Positions 55,014 to 64,000 of a stretch of DNA of 64,000 bases are shown here, piece by piece. Every line of letters starts with the position of its first letter. Within the stretch, counting starts at the first letter, position 1. Both the position numbers and the translations under genes were made by a program. The stretch covers positions 434,001 to 498,000 of the forward strand of contig JAEUWY010000005.1 in assembly GCA_022059125.1 (NCBI GenBank), given 5' to 3'. The notes under the pieces were generated by a model. It searched no databases, had not been told where the DNA came from, and saw only the letters and a list, made by a program, of their open reading frames with translations. This DNA comes from Corynespora cassiicola. Its lineage: Eukaryota; Ascomycota; Dothideomycetes; Pleosporales; Corynesporascaceae.

Positions 55014-56807
55014 CTAATATCGCGCACTTGGGGGGGCACCGATAGGTGGTGGTGGGACAGCCCCATAGGGATTCGCATCCGCATACGTGGTGGGAGGGTA
55101 CGGGTTTGCGGCTACAGGGTAGGCATACGGATTAGCCATTCCATTCTGACCTCCTAGGGCATTTTGCCGGGCTTCCTTCTCTCGAAGTTCGCGGGCCTTC
55201 CTCCTCTTGCGGCGCCTCCTCTCCAAGTCGTGCACAGTGTGCCGCTGTTCTTGCATCTCTTTCCACTCGGAGAAGGCACTCTTGATTCCCAGCGCTGCGA
55301 TACCCACAGCGGCGGCGTCCTGTAGCATGTTCTTCGACTTGCGCTTGCGGGCCTCCTCGGGCGTCATTTCGCCCTCGGACACCATCTTGCGCCGCTTCTC
55401 AGAGGCTACCATGCTAGAGTAGACGCCGTGCGCAGCGTGTATCGTCGCAACCGTGGCCAACCCGGCAGTGAGGAGTTCCTTACCTCGCATCTTCTTGCGT
55501 TTTTGTTCCATATCCGTGGTGGATTCAGAGTCAGAGCTCTCGTACTTCCCCTTGCTGCTGCTCTGTGGTGCAGCAACAGCTCCTGCACCTGCGGCAGTGG
55601 CTAGTCTGCGATCTGGGTTAGCTCGGGGGGTCGCCTCCGAGTAGGTGTCCATACTTCGGCCACGGCTGTGGGCGCGGTTGCGTCGGCTCCGGGAGGGAAC
55701 GTAGCTGTCCTCACTGGAGACGCTTCGAGAGCGATCACGGCGGGAGCGAGACTTGGATCGCACGCGGTCGTAGAGGGCCTTGCCGGCTGCGAGGACGGCG
55801 CCGCCACCTGCGAGTTTACCGAGGGTGTTGCCGTCACCACCGTCACGTCCACGGCTTTCCGAGCGTCCGCGAGACCGAGAGCGTCCAAAGATGGACCTGG
55901 ACCGAGAGCGAGAGCGCGCGCGAGTTGGGGAGCCTTCACCAGGAGGACCACGAGACCGGGAACGGGAACCGTTGGCAAGGCGATTAGCCAGGAGACCACC
56001 TATGGCTGACTCGGCAACATGTCGCTTTCCGTGCTTGTCGGGGTCCTTGTCAACGAGGCTATCGATTCCAGCGGCACCGAGGGCAGCCGTGGCGATGCGC
56101 TGGCCCTTTGCCCCGGTCCATGGTCCTGGCGTGTTGCGGCTGCGGAAGGCCTCGACGGCACCGGCTACTATGGCGGCTTTGGCGGCTTGCTCCCACTTTG
56201 CATTGGTCTTGCGGCGGCCACCACCACGGCTGCGGCTACGGCTGCGCTCGCTCGAACTGTAGCGGCGGCTGCGACGGTCGCGATCATCGTAGCCATAGCG
56301 TTCGCTGTCGTAGCCGCGGTCGTCATAACGGTCGCGCCTGTGTCGGGAGCGAGAGCGGCTGCGGCCGGAGACGGCACCAATGATGCCTCCCAGACCGGCA
56401 GCCTCGCCAATCTCCTTTACGTTGTCGACAATGGACTTGCGGCGCGAAGGCTTGGGTCGCTCGCGGTAGTCATCGTCCGAGTAGTCATCATAGTCGCGAG
56501 GGCGGCGTCCGCGGTCATAGCGGCCGGCGTACGAGTAGTCGTCGCCATAGTCGCGGTGAGAGGAGCGGGTGCGGCGCGGCTCGTACGTCTCACGGTACTT
56601 GGTCTGACGGTACTCGGTGCCTGGCGGAGGGAAGTCGCGGGGAATGTCCTCGATGCTGTCCTCGCGGGCGGGGCGGTAGACGAGGTCGCGCACGCCGGGG
56701 CCCTTGCCCCCGCGCTCAACGTAGGTCGTCTCAGTGACATACTCGGGCTCGCGCTCGCGCGTGGTGCGGCGGCGACGAGGCCGGTCGTCGTAGCTGTACT
56801 CAGACAT
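55014..56807 (-). CDS. DUF3824-type Arg/Ser/Tyr/Asp-rich protein
   Basis: Single-exon protein of 597 residues that fits the fungal DUF3824 group. The N-terminal third is charged and disordered (DRPRRRRTTREREPEYVTE, YDDYSDDDYRERPKPSRRKS). Ser/Arg repeats recur throughout (SRSRSRHRRDRYDDR, RARSRSRSRSIFGRSRSR). Short Gly/Ala-rich hydrophobic segments alternate with them, for example AGLGGIIGAVSG, AAKAAIVAGAVEAFRSR, TAALGAAGIDSLVDKD and LGKLAGGGAVLAAGKALYDR, which are the recurring units of the family. The C-terminus is Pro/Tyr-rich (ANPYPPTTYADANPYG). The alternating SR and Gly-Ala pattern would suit a scaffold or membrane-associated protein. Its function is unknown and the SR repeats are not evidence for splicing. 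The long plus-strand frame 56019-56972 is its antisense shadow. Confidence 0.85.
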   Translation of the reverse strand: MSEYSYDDRPRRRRTTREREPEYVTETTYVERGGKGPGVRDLVYRPAREDSIEDIPRDFPPPGTEYRQTKYRETYEPRRTRSSHRDYGDDYSYAGRYDRGRRPRDYDDYSDDDYRERPKPSRRKSIVDNVKEIGEAAGLGGIIGAVSGRSRSRSRHRRDRYDDRGYDSERYGYDDRDRRSRRYSSSERSRSRSRGGGRRKTNAKWEQAAKAAIVAGAVEAFRSRNTPGPWTGAKGQRIATAALGAAGIDSLVDKDPDKHGKRHVAESAIGGLLANRLANGSRSRSRGPPGEGSPTRARSRSRSRSIFGRSRSRGRSESRGRDGGDGNTLGKLAGGGAVLAAGKALYDRVRSKSRSRRDRSRSVSSEDSYVPSRSRRNRAHSRGRSMDTYSEATPRANPDRRLATAAGAGAVAAPQSSSKGKYESSDSESTTDMEQKRKKMRGKELLTAGLATVATIHAAHGVYSSMVASEKRRKMVSEGEMTPEEARKRKSKNMLQDAAAVGIAALGIKSAFSEWKEMQEQRHTVHDLERRRRKRRKARELREKEARQNALGGQNGMANPYAYPVAANPYPPTTYADANPYGAVPPPPIGAPPSARY

Positions 56808-58270
56808 GGCGGCTGGCTAGCGCCGTGGGTGGATGGTGGGCAGGCAAACAGATGGTCGTGTGGTGTGGGGTCGGGGTCGTTCGTTCTGGCGGAAGCGTTT
56901 GTGTTAGGAGAGTGTGGTGTTGGAGAGATGGCGGTGGGCAGGCGGAGGAATGATTACATACCGAGTCTTTGACAGCTCTAGTGGGGTGACTTGACTAGGG
57001 CAAAGTCAGGTGGGCAGTCGCAACGAGCAGATGAATTGGGGCCGGCAAGTACGGGACAAGGTGGGAGGGGAGGAGAGTGTCGAGGGGGTGCGGGGCCCAG
57101 GCTGGGGATGGATATTTATGAGAAGGCCGGCGACGGGGAGAAAAGGCTGAGGGGGCCTGTTGCGGTCGGCGTCGGTGGGTGGCGTAGATATTCGTTCACA
57201 GCAGTCTTGACGCTGAGGCTAGGTCTGCCCTGGGAGTGCAGGCTGGGAGGTGTGGGCGGAGTTGGGTGGTGGGACGGGCGGCCGTGCCGGTTACGTCATG
57301 CTGGCCGGGCAGCCACCCAGGCAGACGGCCAGCCGGGCAGGGCAGGGCAAGCGCCCAACGCTACCACTGCTGCCACCACTACTGGACCGCCTAGCAATGC
57401 AATGCGCTGCTTGGCCGTCGGTGAGCAGCGCCCCGTCCGCCCTCGCATGCCCGGTGAGCACCATGGCTCCATCGCTCCATCTGGTGACCGCCGCGCTTCT
57501 CTACCACGGTATGGCCGCCTTTCCCCACGTGCTTGCACAGCCTCAGCCGTCAGCCTCCAGTTCGCGGCCCTCGCCGCCTTCCCCCTCCCCTCCCCCACCG
57601 TCAACCAGATCGCCCGCAAATCCGCAAACTGTTCACCGCAGGTCAGGACGTCTCGTAGCAGCCGCAATACGGCCGTCCTTTTTGCGCCCGTGGCGGCCAG
57701 GATCCCCAGAGGGCTGGGCCAGCGCAGCCGTGCTGCAGCAAAAACCGGATGACGAAGCCGGCCTCTCCATGTGAGTAATATCACACGTGCACGCCCTCTA
57801 ATTGGGCCCTCCCCGGCCCTCACTCCCACCCCGTCGAGGATTATACCTGTCTACATGGCTGCTTCTGCTGCTAGAGGCCCTTTGCCGCCGCATTGGCGAC
57901 TGGCATTTGGGCGAACCACCAGTCCAGTGCCTGACAGGTGCCCAATCCGGGCCAGAATATTCCCTCCTCTTCTTTCCTGCTCGCTCCCCTGTCCGTGACG
58001 ATGTCATCAAACATGGACATGTCTAAAGAAGCAAACAAAAAGGGAGAATCAAATTTTCTCTTTCCTGATATACACGTCGTAATATACGCTTGCAAATCTA
58101 CATGGCCCATGGTGTACAATAACAGTCTGCCGTCCCGAGTAGAGTGAGAAGAGAAAAAGGGATCGCGCCGTTGAGAATGCTAAAGGCCCCACAACGCCTT
58201 TTTTTTTTGTCCGTATCGTACATGCTTCGGCCGTTGTCGTGTGCGTGTCGGTGTCGGTGCCAGTGCTGGT
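56808..58270. other. Spacer of 1.5 kb between the DUF3824 gene and HEM25
   Basis: Holds the promoter of the DUF3824 gene and the 3' end of HEM25. GC-rich open frames on both strands (57250-57774, 57296-57829) encode low-complexity peptides and are judged spurious. A T-rich run lies at 58200-58208. Confidence 0.5.
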
Positions 58271-59326
58271 CTACACCTTGTCTTCAACCCTCTCCTGGAA
58301 TCCCCTCTCCGCTCTCCTGATTAACTCCTCGTAGAGCGTCCAAGCCAACGCAGAGCTCATGGCCTTTCTTGCAATCCTGATGCCCAGACCATCAAACATG
58401 CTCCTCATCCCTTCCTCGCGCAGCATCTTCTTGCTGGCCTGCACCATGTTGACGTACTTGTCCGGCATGAGCTGGATCCTGGTCTTGATGGCATCGAACG
58501 GATTCGTAAACGTAGTGCCCAGCCCGGCAGCGGCCACTCCAGACACGAAGTTGATGCCGACCGACGTGCTGAGCGACAGGTGATTCTGCATCAGCCCCGG
58601 CGCAGACTTTTCCTCGATCCTGGTCGCGATGCGGGAGAGACGTTTCTTGGACTGCTCGTAGAAGAGCACGTAGAGGCCGGCGTAGGGCGCATCGCGTACT
58701 GCCGTGGCCCCGAATCCCGCGAAGAAGCCGCGGAACCCCTCGCGGGAGAAAATGTCCCTCGACGCTGAGAAGAGCGACGAGTACGAGTAGAGGTTGCTCT
58801 CGTACCGCACCTTGATCACCGTGATGGGCATCATGATGAAGCCTGCCCATGTCCGCGCCACAGCCCCCGTCGTCAGGTTGGCCGTGTTGCTGAGCTTCGG
58901 GAGCGAGCTCGAGTGTACTGCATCGCCGGGGGTTGCGAGCAGGTTAGCCTGCGCGACCCTCCTCCGCAACGCGTTCAGGCTCGAAAAGTAGATGGCCGAC
59001 CCGCATCCCGTCCGCAGCGTGCTCGGGAGCGTGCCTCTCCAAAACTGTCGTATCGGCTGCGGCCCGTTGGCTATCGTCTTGATGGTGGACCAGAGCGTGT
59101 TCTGACGCGCTTGCTGGACGCGAGTCTTGAGGAGGTCGGCCGGCTGTAGGAGCACCGCGGAGAGGATGCCAGAGCTCAGTCCGGCGAAGAAGTGAACTGC
59201 CCCATGCCGTCAGTAGCAATTTCACGCCCTCGTCGAGTTTCCAAGTCCGCCATTGAGGTCCGCCGCAGCACCGGGACTCGAGTACTCACAGGAAGACGAT
59301 GAGCGCGACTTCGAGCCATCTGACAT
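58271..59326 (-). CDS. HEM25: Mitochondrial glycine carrier Hem25/SLC25A38
   Basis: Mitochondrial carrier that imports glycine for the first step of heme synthesis. Two exons, 59326-59290 and 59196-58271, joined by a 93-nt intron (GTGAGT...GGGCAG), give 320 residues. The first exon encodes only [12 protein letters not shown] and joins to [20 protein letters not shown], strongly matching the family. The three carrier repeats show PADLLK (residues 31-36), PITVIK and PFDAIK; the second has Thr in place of the acidic residue. Between repeats are [40 protein letters not shown] and [21 protein letters not shown] call starting at the later ATG (59155) would lose the first transmembrane helix. Its neighbour to the right is an HRI-like kinase on the same strand. 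Confidence 0.92.
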
Positions 59327-59796
59327 TGCGCGCCGTCAAGTATTAAAATTTGCTATGAGTTGGAGGTCGAATGCACTTTCAGCATGGTGTTAGGCGGCTA
59401 CGGTTCGGTTATGAGGGCTCTGGCGCTGCTGGATTCACGTTGGCAAAGGGCGTGTCGGAGAATTTCTTATGACGTTCTCGACTGGATGCGAGGGCCGCCT
59501 GCACCCGAGCAGACGGCGGGTCGGGATGCCGAGGTTGCTAATTTTGGTCAACTCTACGAACATGATCGTCTCACGTTATCTTTTCTTCATACTGCCATCT
59601 TATAAATCAAAGACTCGACATTTCTATCAATCTGGAAGAGTGGGGTGGGTTTGTTGAGCTGACAGAATTGAGTCAACGGGTATCTCTTGGCTCCCACAGG
59701 CCACCATTATATGCCCAAGCGTGGGGTCCAAATGCTTTAGACTCTAGTCGTAGTTCAACTCCTGCAATGCAGTGGTCCTCATAAGCGTGTCCTGAG
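59327..59796. other. Spacer between HEM25 and the eIF2alpha kinase
   Basis: About 470 bp holding the HEM25 promoter and kinase 3' region. Plus-strand open frames are short and not family-like. Confidence 0.5.
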
Positions 59797-61848
59797 CTAG
59801 GCCTTCAACGCATGAACTATGCTCCCAAGCTCCCTCTGGACGTCTTCGCATGTAGGCCTCTTCACCTCGTCGACATCCACCATCTTGCCGATCAGATCCC
59901 GTATTTCCTCCCCTTGCGGACCTATCTTCTCTGTGAACTTGGACGGGAATTTACCCCGCCGAAGGTTCACCAGCGCATCCACTCGTTCCATCCTAGTGTC
60001 AAACTTCCTCAGCATTTCAAACCCAACAACGCCCAAGGCAAATACGTCCAGTTTCTCGCTGATGGTAGCGTCGCCGCCTTCTGGCCGATAGAACTCAGTG
60101 CCCACCGGCTTTGCAGTAGCGTCTGAAACAAGACACTTGTCTCCCAATGCCGCAACCAGTCCAAAATCACCAATACGTGGGGTCACATAGACGCACTCCC
60201 GCTGAGGACACGGCTTGCAGCTCGATAGGTTGATGGAGCCCGATGGTGGGATGCGGGACGTGGACAGAGAGAGGAATACATTGGCAGGCTTCATGTCTCT
60301 GTGAACCACGCCCTGAGCATGAAGATATTCCACACCTGCAATGATGTTACTGAGCAACTCTAGGGACACGCAACTGTGGAAGCAGTGGTGCAACTGCGGT
60401 TTCTCCCGGAACGAAACCTGCTCTTCATTCAAAAAGGCCGCGAGATTAGTATCGTAGAGACTCATTTGGACATTCAGAGTCAGAATCGGACCGGTGGAAC
60501 GTGTCGAGACCATGTGGCTTGGGATGTCACTGTTGGAGAGCATACTCTGCGACATATCGGTCGTGGTTTCCTCTTGGGAGTATGGTAGGTGCGTTCTCGG
60601 AATAGTCTCTATCTCATCGTCCTCCTCGTCCTCGTCAGCGGATTCTATGGCGCTCATGAGGGATTTGGTGGATGAGATCGTGGCGACTGTAGCCTGGCTG
60701 GCATGGCTTCCACGTCGGTTCTTCCGGGCAGGTGCTCGAAGGTGGCCCTTTGATAATCCGTTCCCGTTTGATCGATTGTATTCTTCTGCTCCACCACCGG
60801 TATCGCTTGTTTCAAAAACAATATTCGTCCCAGACTCTTGGTTCGTGTTGCTGAACGGGTCTTCGATAGACAAGGCGCCGAAACTCACATCCACATCGTT
60901 CGTGTGATCAAATGAATCCTGCGAGTGGCCCTCGATGTACCTCCTAGTCTGGTGGAAACTTGCCGCGTGTTCCGGTACACCTGGGCCAGCTGAGAATTCG
61001 AGCCAGGCATTGTGATAGCGGACAATGTTTCCGTGATCAAATCGTGCCAACGAGCGAACTTCCTCCAACAATGACTCCATCTCTTGCGGGCCATGCTCCT
61101 TAATCTTCTGTAGTCGAGATGAGCTCACTATAATCCTCTTGACGGCATAGAAGGAGTTGTCAAGTTTATGTTTGACTTTGTAGACCTTTCCATATCCTCC
61201 CTTGCCAACGATATCAAACTCTTCAAACTCACGGACATAGCGATTCTCATGGAGCCCTGGATAACCTCGCAGCGGCATATCAATTGAAGCAGCCATTCCC
61301 GGCAGTGGATCAAATCCCAATGGGGAGGAATTTGGGATTGCCCCACTGGGAAATGGAAGGGGGACTAGGGCCAGTGAGTCGCCTGCCGTAGATGCTGACA
61401 GACCGGTCAGATAGTTTCGTGTTGCTGCATTGATGCCATCTTGAGCGGCAGCTCGATGGCTGCGCATCTCATCGCTGGCATAACTGTCATCAACAGAAGT
61501 AGACATCTGACGGGAGAGGGCTCGGTAGGTTGTTCGGGCAAGCTCCTGCACTTCGGGATCTGAGCGGTCTTTGCCCAGATGCTCAGCAGCCTCTCTCAAG
61601 GCTTTATCCTCGAGCAGCGAGTGTAAAATCAAGTCTCGGAATTCGGTATTGGTTCTGGACATTGCGGGGCGAGAGGGTGGCGCGCCATGTCCCGGCAGGC
61701 CGCCAGAGGTGCCAGAATCGAGCGTATTTATTCTGGACAGGTTGTGGGCGTCATCTTGCCGAGTCTGATGCGAGGTTTCTTGCTCTTCGCTGTCCTCGCT
61801 CGACTCATCGCTAGACGAAGAATCCCCTGGCCTGCGGAACATGGACAT
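59797..61848 (-). CDS. HRI-like eIF2alpha kinase
   Basis: Stress-responsive kinase expected to phosphorylate translation factor eIF2alpha. A single exon from the ATG at 61848 encodes 683 residues; an in-frame ATG at 61914 would add 22 residues with a hydrophobic stretch. The N-terminal region is Ser/Asp/Glu-rich and then helical (RDLILHSLLEDKALREAAEH). The glycine loop GKGGYGKVYKV is near residue 217, followed by YAVKRI. A large acidic/Ser-rich insert separates HGNIVRYHNAWLEFSAG from LNVQMSLYDTNLAAFL, a hallmark of eIF2alpha kinases. VVHRDMKPANVFL lies near residue 514 and GDFGLVAAL near 560. It lacks the RWD and HisRS-like regions of Gcn2 and the lumenal domain of PERK, so it fits the fungal HRI group. 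In animals HRI is heme-inhibited; fungal relatives respond mainly to other stress, so heme control is not assumed. Confidence 0.9.
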   Translation of the reverse strand: MSMFRRPGDSSSSDESSEDSEEQETSHQTRQDDAHNLSRINTLDSGTSGGLPGHGAPPSRPAMSRTNTEFRDLILHSLLEDKALREAAEHLGKDRSDPEVQELARTTYRALSRQMSTSVDDSYASDEMRSHRAAAQDGINAATRNYLTGLSASTAGDSLALVPLPFPSGAIPNSSPLGFDPLPGMAASIDMPLRGYPGLHENRYVREFEEFDIVGKGGYGKVYKVKHKLDNSFYAVKRIIVSSSRLQKIKEHGPQEMESLLEEVRSLARFDHGNIVRYHNAWLEFSAGPGVPEHAASFHQTRRYIEGHSQDSFDHTNDVDVSFGALSIEDPFSNTNQESGTNIVFETSDTGGGAEEYNRSNGNGLSKGHLRAPARKNRRGSHASQATVATISSTKSLMSAIESADEDEEDDEIETIPRTHLPYSQEETTTDMSQSMLSNSDIPSHMVSTRSTGPILTLNVQMSLYDTNLAAFLNEEQVSFREKPQLHHCFHSCVSLELLSNIIAGVEYLHAQGVVHRDMKPANVFLSLSTSRIPPSGSINLSSCKPCPQRECVYVTPRIGDFGLVAALGDKCLVSDATAKPVGTEFYRPEGGDATISEKLDVFALGVVGFEMLRKFDTRMERVDALVNLRRGKFPSKFTEKIGPQGEEIRDLIGKMVDVDEVKRPTCEDVQRELGSIVHALKA

Positions 61849-62412
61849 GACGAATCGAAAAGTAAAGCAAAGGCAGAGATCACTGCCGGAAACGTAGGAG
61901 ATGTTCCAGGGCATACGACTGTAAACGTGTGAAAGGAATCAAGCGGCCAGGCTTCAGCCGGGAGAGTCGGGGCAGCGAGGCAGTTTAGAAAAGCTTCAGC
62001 GCAAAGTGTAACGTGCAGTAATCGCGACCCACACGTCGGCGTAGACTAAAACAGTCCTCATAGAGTGACTGGAGGTCAAGGAACCAGAGAACATAATCGA
62101 AGAGGATAGAAGAGAAACGTGGCCCTTTTCTCCCCTGCGCGTGTTCAACCCACAGCGCACGAGAGCGGTACTGTCTCGAAGGGCGCAACTGACTTGGGCG
62201 CCTGTGCACGGGCCACGCCACTTTCCCAGGCCACCCGCCCGCGCCGAACCCACCCCCCACGTGACAGCGCACCTTCCCTTGTCACGTTTGCGACACCGAT
62301 TCACACGGTGAAGGCATGAAACTTGGGGCTGGAGGCGTGGACAATGTACCATGCGCATGTATCCTGAGGCCAAGGGCACGCGTTCAGGCCGACACCACCG
62401 CTCTTACCCGCC
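61849..62412. promoter_or_regulatory. Bidirectional promoter of the eIF2alpha kinase and the 62413 gene
   Basis: 564 bp separate the divergent start codons (498 bp if the kinase starts at 61914). No TATA box is obvious. No further gene is seen. Confidence 0.55.
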
Positions 62413-63726
62413 ATGCCACCGCGACGACAGCTACCCTGGGCCAAGAGCCGCGCAACCAAGACCCAGGTGAAGCCAGCCCCCAAGAATGCATCCAGGACAA
62501 AGCCGACATCAGATGACGATGATGGCTTCTTTTCTGGCACAGTCTTGGAACCCTCGCGCAAGGGCAAAGGGCGGGCAGATGTCGACGATTCCGACAATGA
62601 CATCTTCGACTATTATACAGCGCCAGGCAACAACCGCGCGCCATCTTCATCGCCGCCAGTTGAAGCAGACATGCCAGAAGTCGAGTTCATGCACAAGGCC
62701 GTCAATAGAATCGACCTCCGAGATGATGAATGGATGATGGTGGAAGATGAGCTGCTGCAGACCGCCAAGCTGTTCACACGGCGTGGACACATGGAACATT
62801 ACGACGAGCTGAAGAAGAGAATTCAGGAGAGTAAAGCGCTCATGGAAAAGGAGATGAAGGAGAGCCCCCGCCCGGTCGTTCCAGGCGCGAAACCCTCGTC
62901 TGATGGCACGCTCAAGGCGAAGATTAGTGCGCAGAAACAAGCCCAGGCGAAGGCCCTCCAGCTGCAGGACGATTCATCGGATGAGGATCTTGATTACAGG
63001 CCAAAGCCTCGAAACAATCCAACATTAGGTAGAACGAAGCCTGTCCCCGAGAAAAACCATGCAAGAACAAGGCCATCTTTGGCATCACGCCGGTCTCCAG
63101 AGCCAGACACCGCATCCGACGACGACGACAACCTAGACACCCCCCATCCACACGGCCGTCCCACCATCACCGCAACCCCCCGCAACCCCCCAAGCAAAGA
63201 CTCTTCCATCTTCGCCAAACCCGCCCTCCCATCCTCAAAATCGCGCGCGACCCCCTCAAGGCCCACTCCCTTCGACATGCTAGACCCCCCTCCTTCCTCG
63301 CCAACCCGCTTCCACAAGTCCCCCCCTTCGTCATCGAGCGGCATAACGCCCCCGAGGAAGGGAAGACCCCTCCCTTGGGACAAGCCGCCAGCTGCTGAAA
63401 AATCCACCCCAGCGCGGTCGGACAAGCGACCCTCGTCGCCGCCCAAGACATCTGGGCCACCACCTGCTTCGCCCTCCACCCCCTCGACTCCAAAGCCATC
63501 CCCGTTCTCCCAGAGGAGAGCAAGGCCCAGTCGAGCATTCGATCTGTTCGACGAGCTGGACCGCAGCAGCAACAGCAGCAACCAGGTCCCCGCGTCCGTC
63601 TCCGCCACGCCAGCGCCCGAGCCTCTGCCAAAACGGAGGCCGAGCAAGGAGATGGACAAGAGTGGGGGCGTGAAGAAGACGAAGAAGGCGGAAGAGATCG
63701 ATGATATACCCAGTTTCTTGTTCTAG
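62413..63726 (+). CDS. Unrecognised disordered protein with one conserved-looking helical core
   Basis: Single-exon protein of 437 residues that I do not recognise. The N-terminus is basic (MPPRRQLPWAKSRATK), then acidic (SDDDDGFFSG, VDDSDNDIFDYY). A helical segment around residues 85-145 looks like the only folded part: EVEFMHKAVNRIDLRDDEWM, VEDELLQTAKLFTRRGHME, DELKKRIQESKALMEKEM. The rest is Ser/Pro/Arg/Lys-rich and disordered, with SDE/DDDD acidic clusters that resemble CK2 sites and several short basic patches. The C-terminus ends EEIDDIPSFLF, an acidic-aromatic tail that could be a docking peptide. A nuclear role is likely from composition but not shown. ATG at 62413 and the stop at 63726 are clear. 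Confidence 0.75.
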   Translation: MPPRRQLPWAKSRATKTQVKPAPKNASRTKPTSDDDDGFFSGTVLEPSRKGKGRADVDDSDNDIFDYYTAPGNNRAPSSSPPVEADMPEVEFMHKAVNRIDLRDDEWMMVEDELLQTAKLFTRRGHMEHYDELKKRIQESKALMEKEMKESPRPVVPGAKPSSDGTLKAKISAQKQAQAKALQLQDDSSDEDLDYRPKPRNNPTLGRTKPVPEKNHARTRPSLASRRSPEPDTASDDDDNLDTPHPHGRPTITATPRNPPSKDSSIFAKPALPSSKSRATPSRPTPFDMLDPPPSSPTRFHKSPPSSSSGITPPRKGRPLPWDKPPAAEKSTPARSDKRPSSPPKTSGPPPASPSTPSTPKPSPFSQRRARPSRAFDLFDELDRSSNSSNQVPASVSATPAPEPLPKRRPSKEMDKSGGVKKTKKAEEIDDIPSFLF

Positions 63727-64000
63727 CCGTGTTACGAGGGCAGGCGTTTGGGACTGTGGGGTTTGAAATGTTTTGATACCCAGGTTTGAGGGCTCATGCG
63801 GATGGATCGATATATTTTCAGGGTCATTAGCACGATGCTAATGCAGTTCAAGGTCTAATAAAAGGACATTTTGGTATATTCTACCCTTCTTTAGGGTCTA
63901 CGTGTGCGCTTTTTCCCAGTGACATTTTCTACCCACGACAGTTCTGTGGTGCCTACCTCTGTGCTTGAGAGGACACCATTGGAGTCCTTCATGTATCAAC
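63727..64000. other. 3' flank at the right edge
   Basis: Downstream sequence of the gene ending at 63726, T-rich in places, with a polyadenylation-like AATAAA at 63857. The next gene lies outside the window. Confidence 0.5.
63857..63862 (+). terminator. Candidate polyadenylation signal
   Basis: AATAAA lies 131 bp after the stop codon of the upstream gene, a suitable distance for a fungal 3' end. Confidence 0.5.

Noticed and set aside
56019..56972. Plus-strand open frame of 317 codons, Ala/Val-rich
   Set aside because: Antisense shadow of the SR-rich DUF3824 gene; its hydrophobic look comes from complementing Arg/Ser/Asp codons.
62994..63659. Minus-strand Gly-rich open frame
   Set aside because: Antisense to the disordered protein at 62413; no start context or family match.
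1..64000. CRISPR array, bacterial operons, insertion sequences or rRNA
   Set aside because: None seen; the gene structure is eukaryotic with spliceosomal introns, and direct repeats are microsatellites or in-frame minisatellites without spacers.

Overview
This is nuclear DNA of a filamentous ascomycete (Pezizomycotina). Genes are split by short GT-AG introns (mostly 42-100 nt, often with a CTAAC/CTGAC branch point). There are Zn2Cys6, DUF3824 and STAND-associated protein families, a bacterial-type mitochondrial prolyl-tRNA synthetase, and many divergent gene pairs. The overall flavour is Dothideomycetes-like (possibly Pleosporales), but that is an impression, not a proof. All splice sites below were derived by hand from reading frame, splice consensus and protein-family continuity.

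Layout. 1-4.3 kb: an IME2/RCK-type meiotic kinase on the minus strand. 4.3-12.4 kb: about 8.1 kb with no credible gene, rich in short tandem repeats. 12.4-24 kb: an accessory-looking stretch with AT-rich spacers, holding an RNase III-domain protein, a helical/TPR protein resembling the ends of fungal STAND receptors, the core gene SEN54, a flavin amine oxidase, an ankyrin-repeat gene that may be broken, and an atypical NAD(P)-binding epimerase-like protein. 24-36.7 kb: a membrane-anchored SDR, a G-patch protein, a paxillin-like three-LIM protein, a Zn2Cys6 regulator and mitochondrial ribosomal protein uL2m. 37.6-39.4 kb: a B-type mitotic cyclin. 39.4-43.0 kb: a second gene-poor gap, GC-rich then AT-rich. 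43-64 kb: a dense housekeeping block with a HIT hydrolase, mitochondrial uL10m, mitochondrial ProRS, RXT2 (Rpd3L deacetylase complex), TRAPPC11, a DUF3824 protein, the mitochondrial glycine carrier HEM25, an HRI-like eIF2alpha kinase and an unrecognised disordered protein.

How the genes relate. Eukaryotic gene order rarely means pathway, but several neighbours share a theme. uL10m and mitochondrial ProRS are divergent across 304 bp and both serve mitochondrial translation, as does uL2m further upstream. HEM25, needed for heme synthesis, lies 470 bp from an HRI-like kinase, the subfamily that is heme-controlled in animals. IME2 and cyclin B both act in cell-cycle/meiotic control. I found no transposon with a recognisable transposase or reverse transcriptase, no rRNA, no confident tRNA and no CRISPR. 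The most speculative material is the 12-24 kb accessory stretch and the 8 kb gap.
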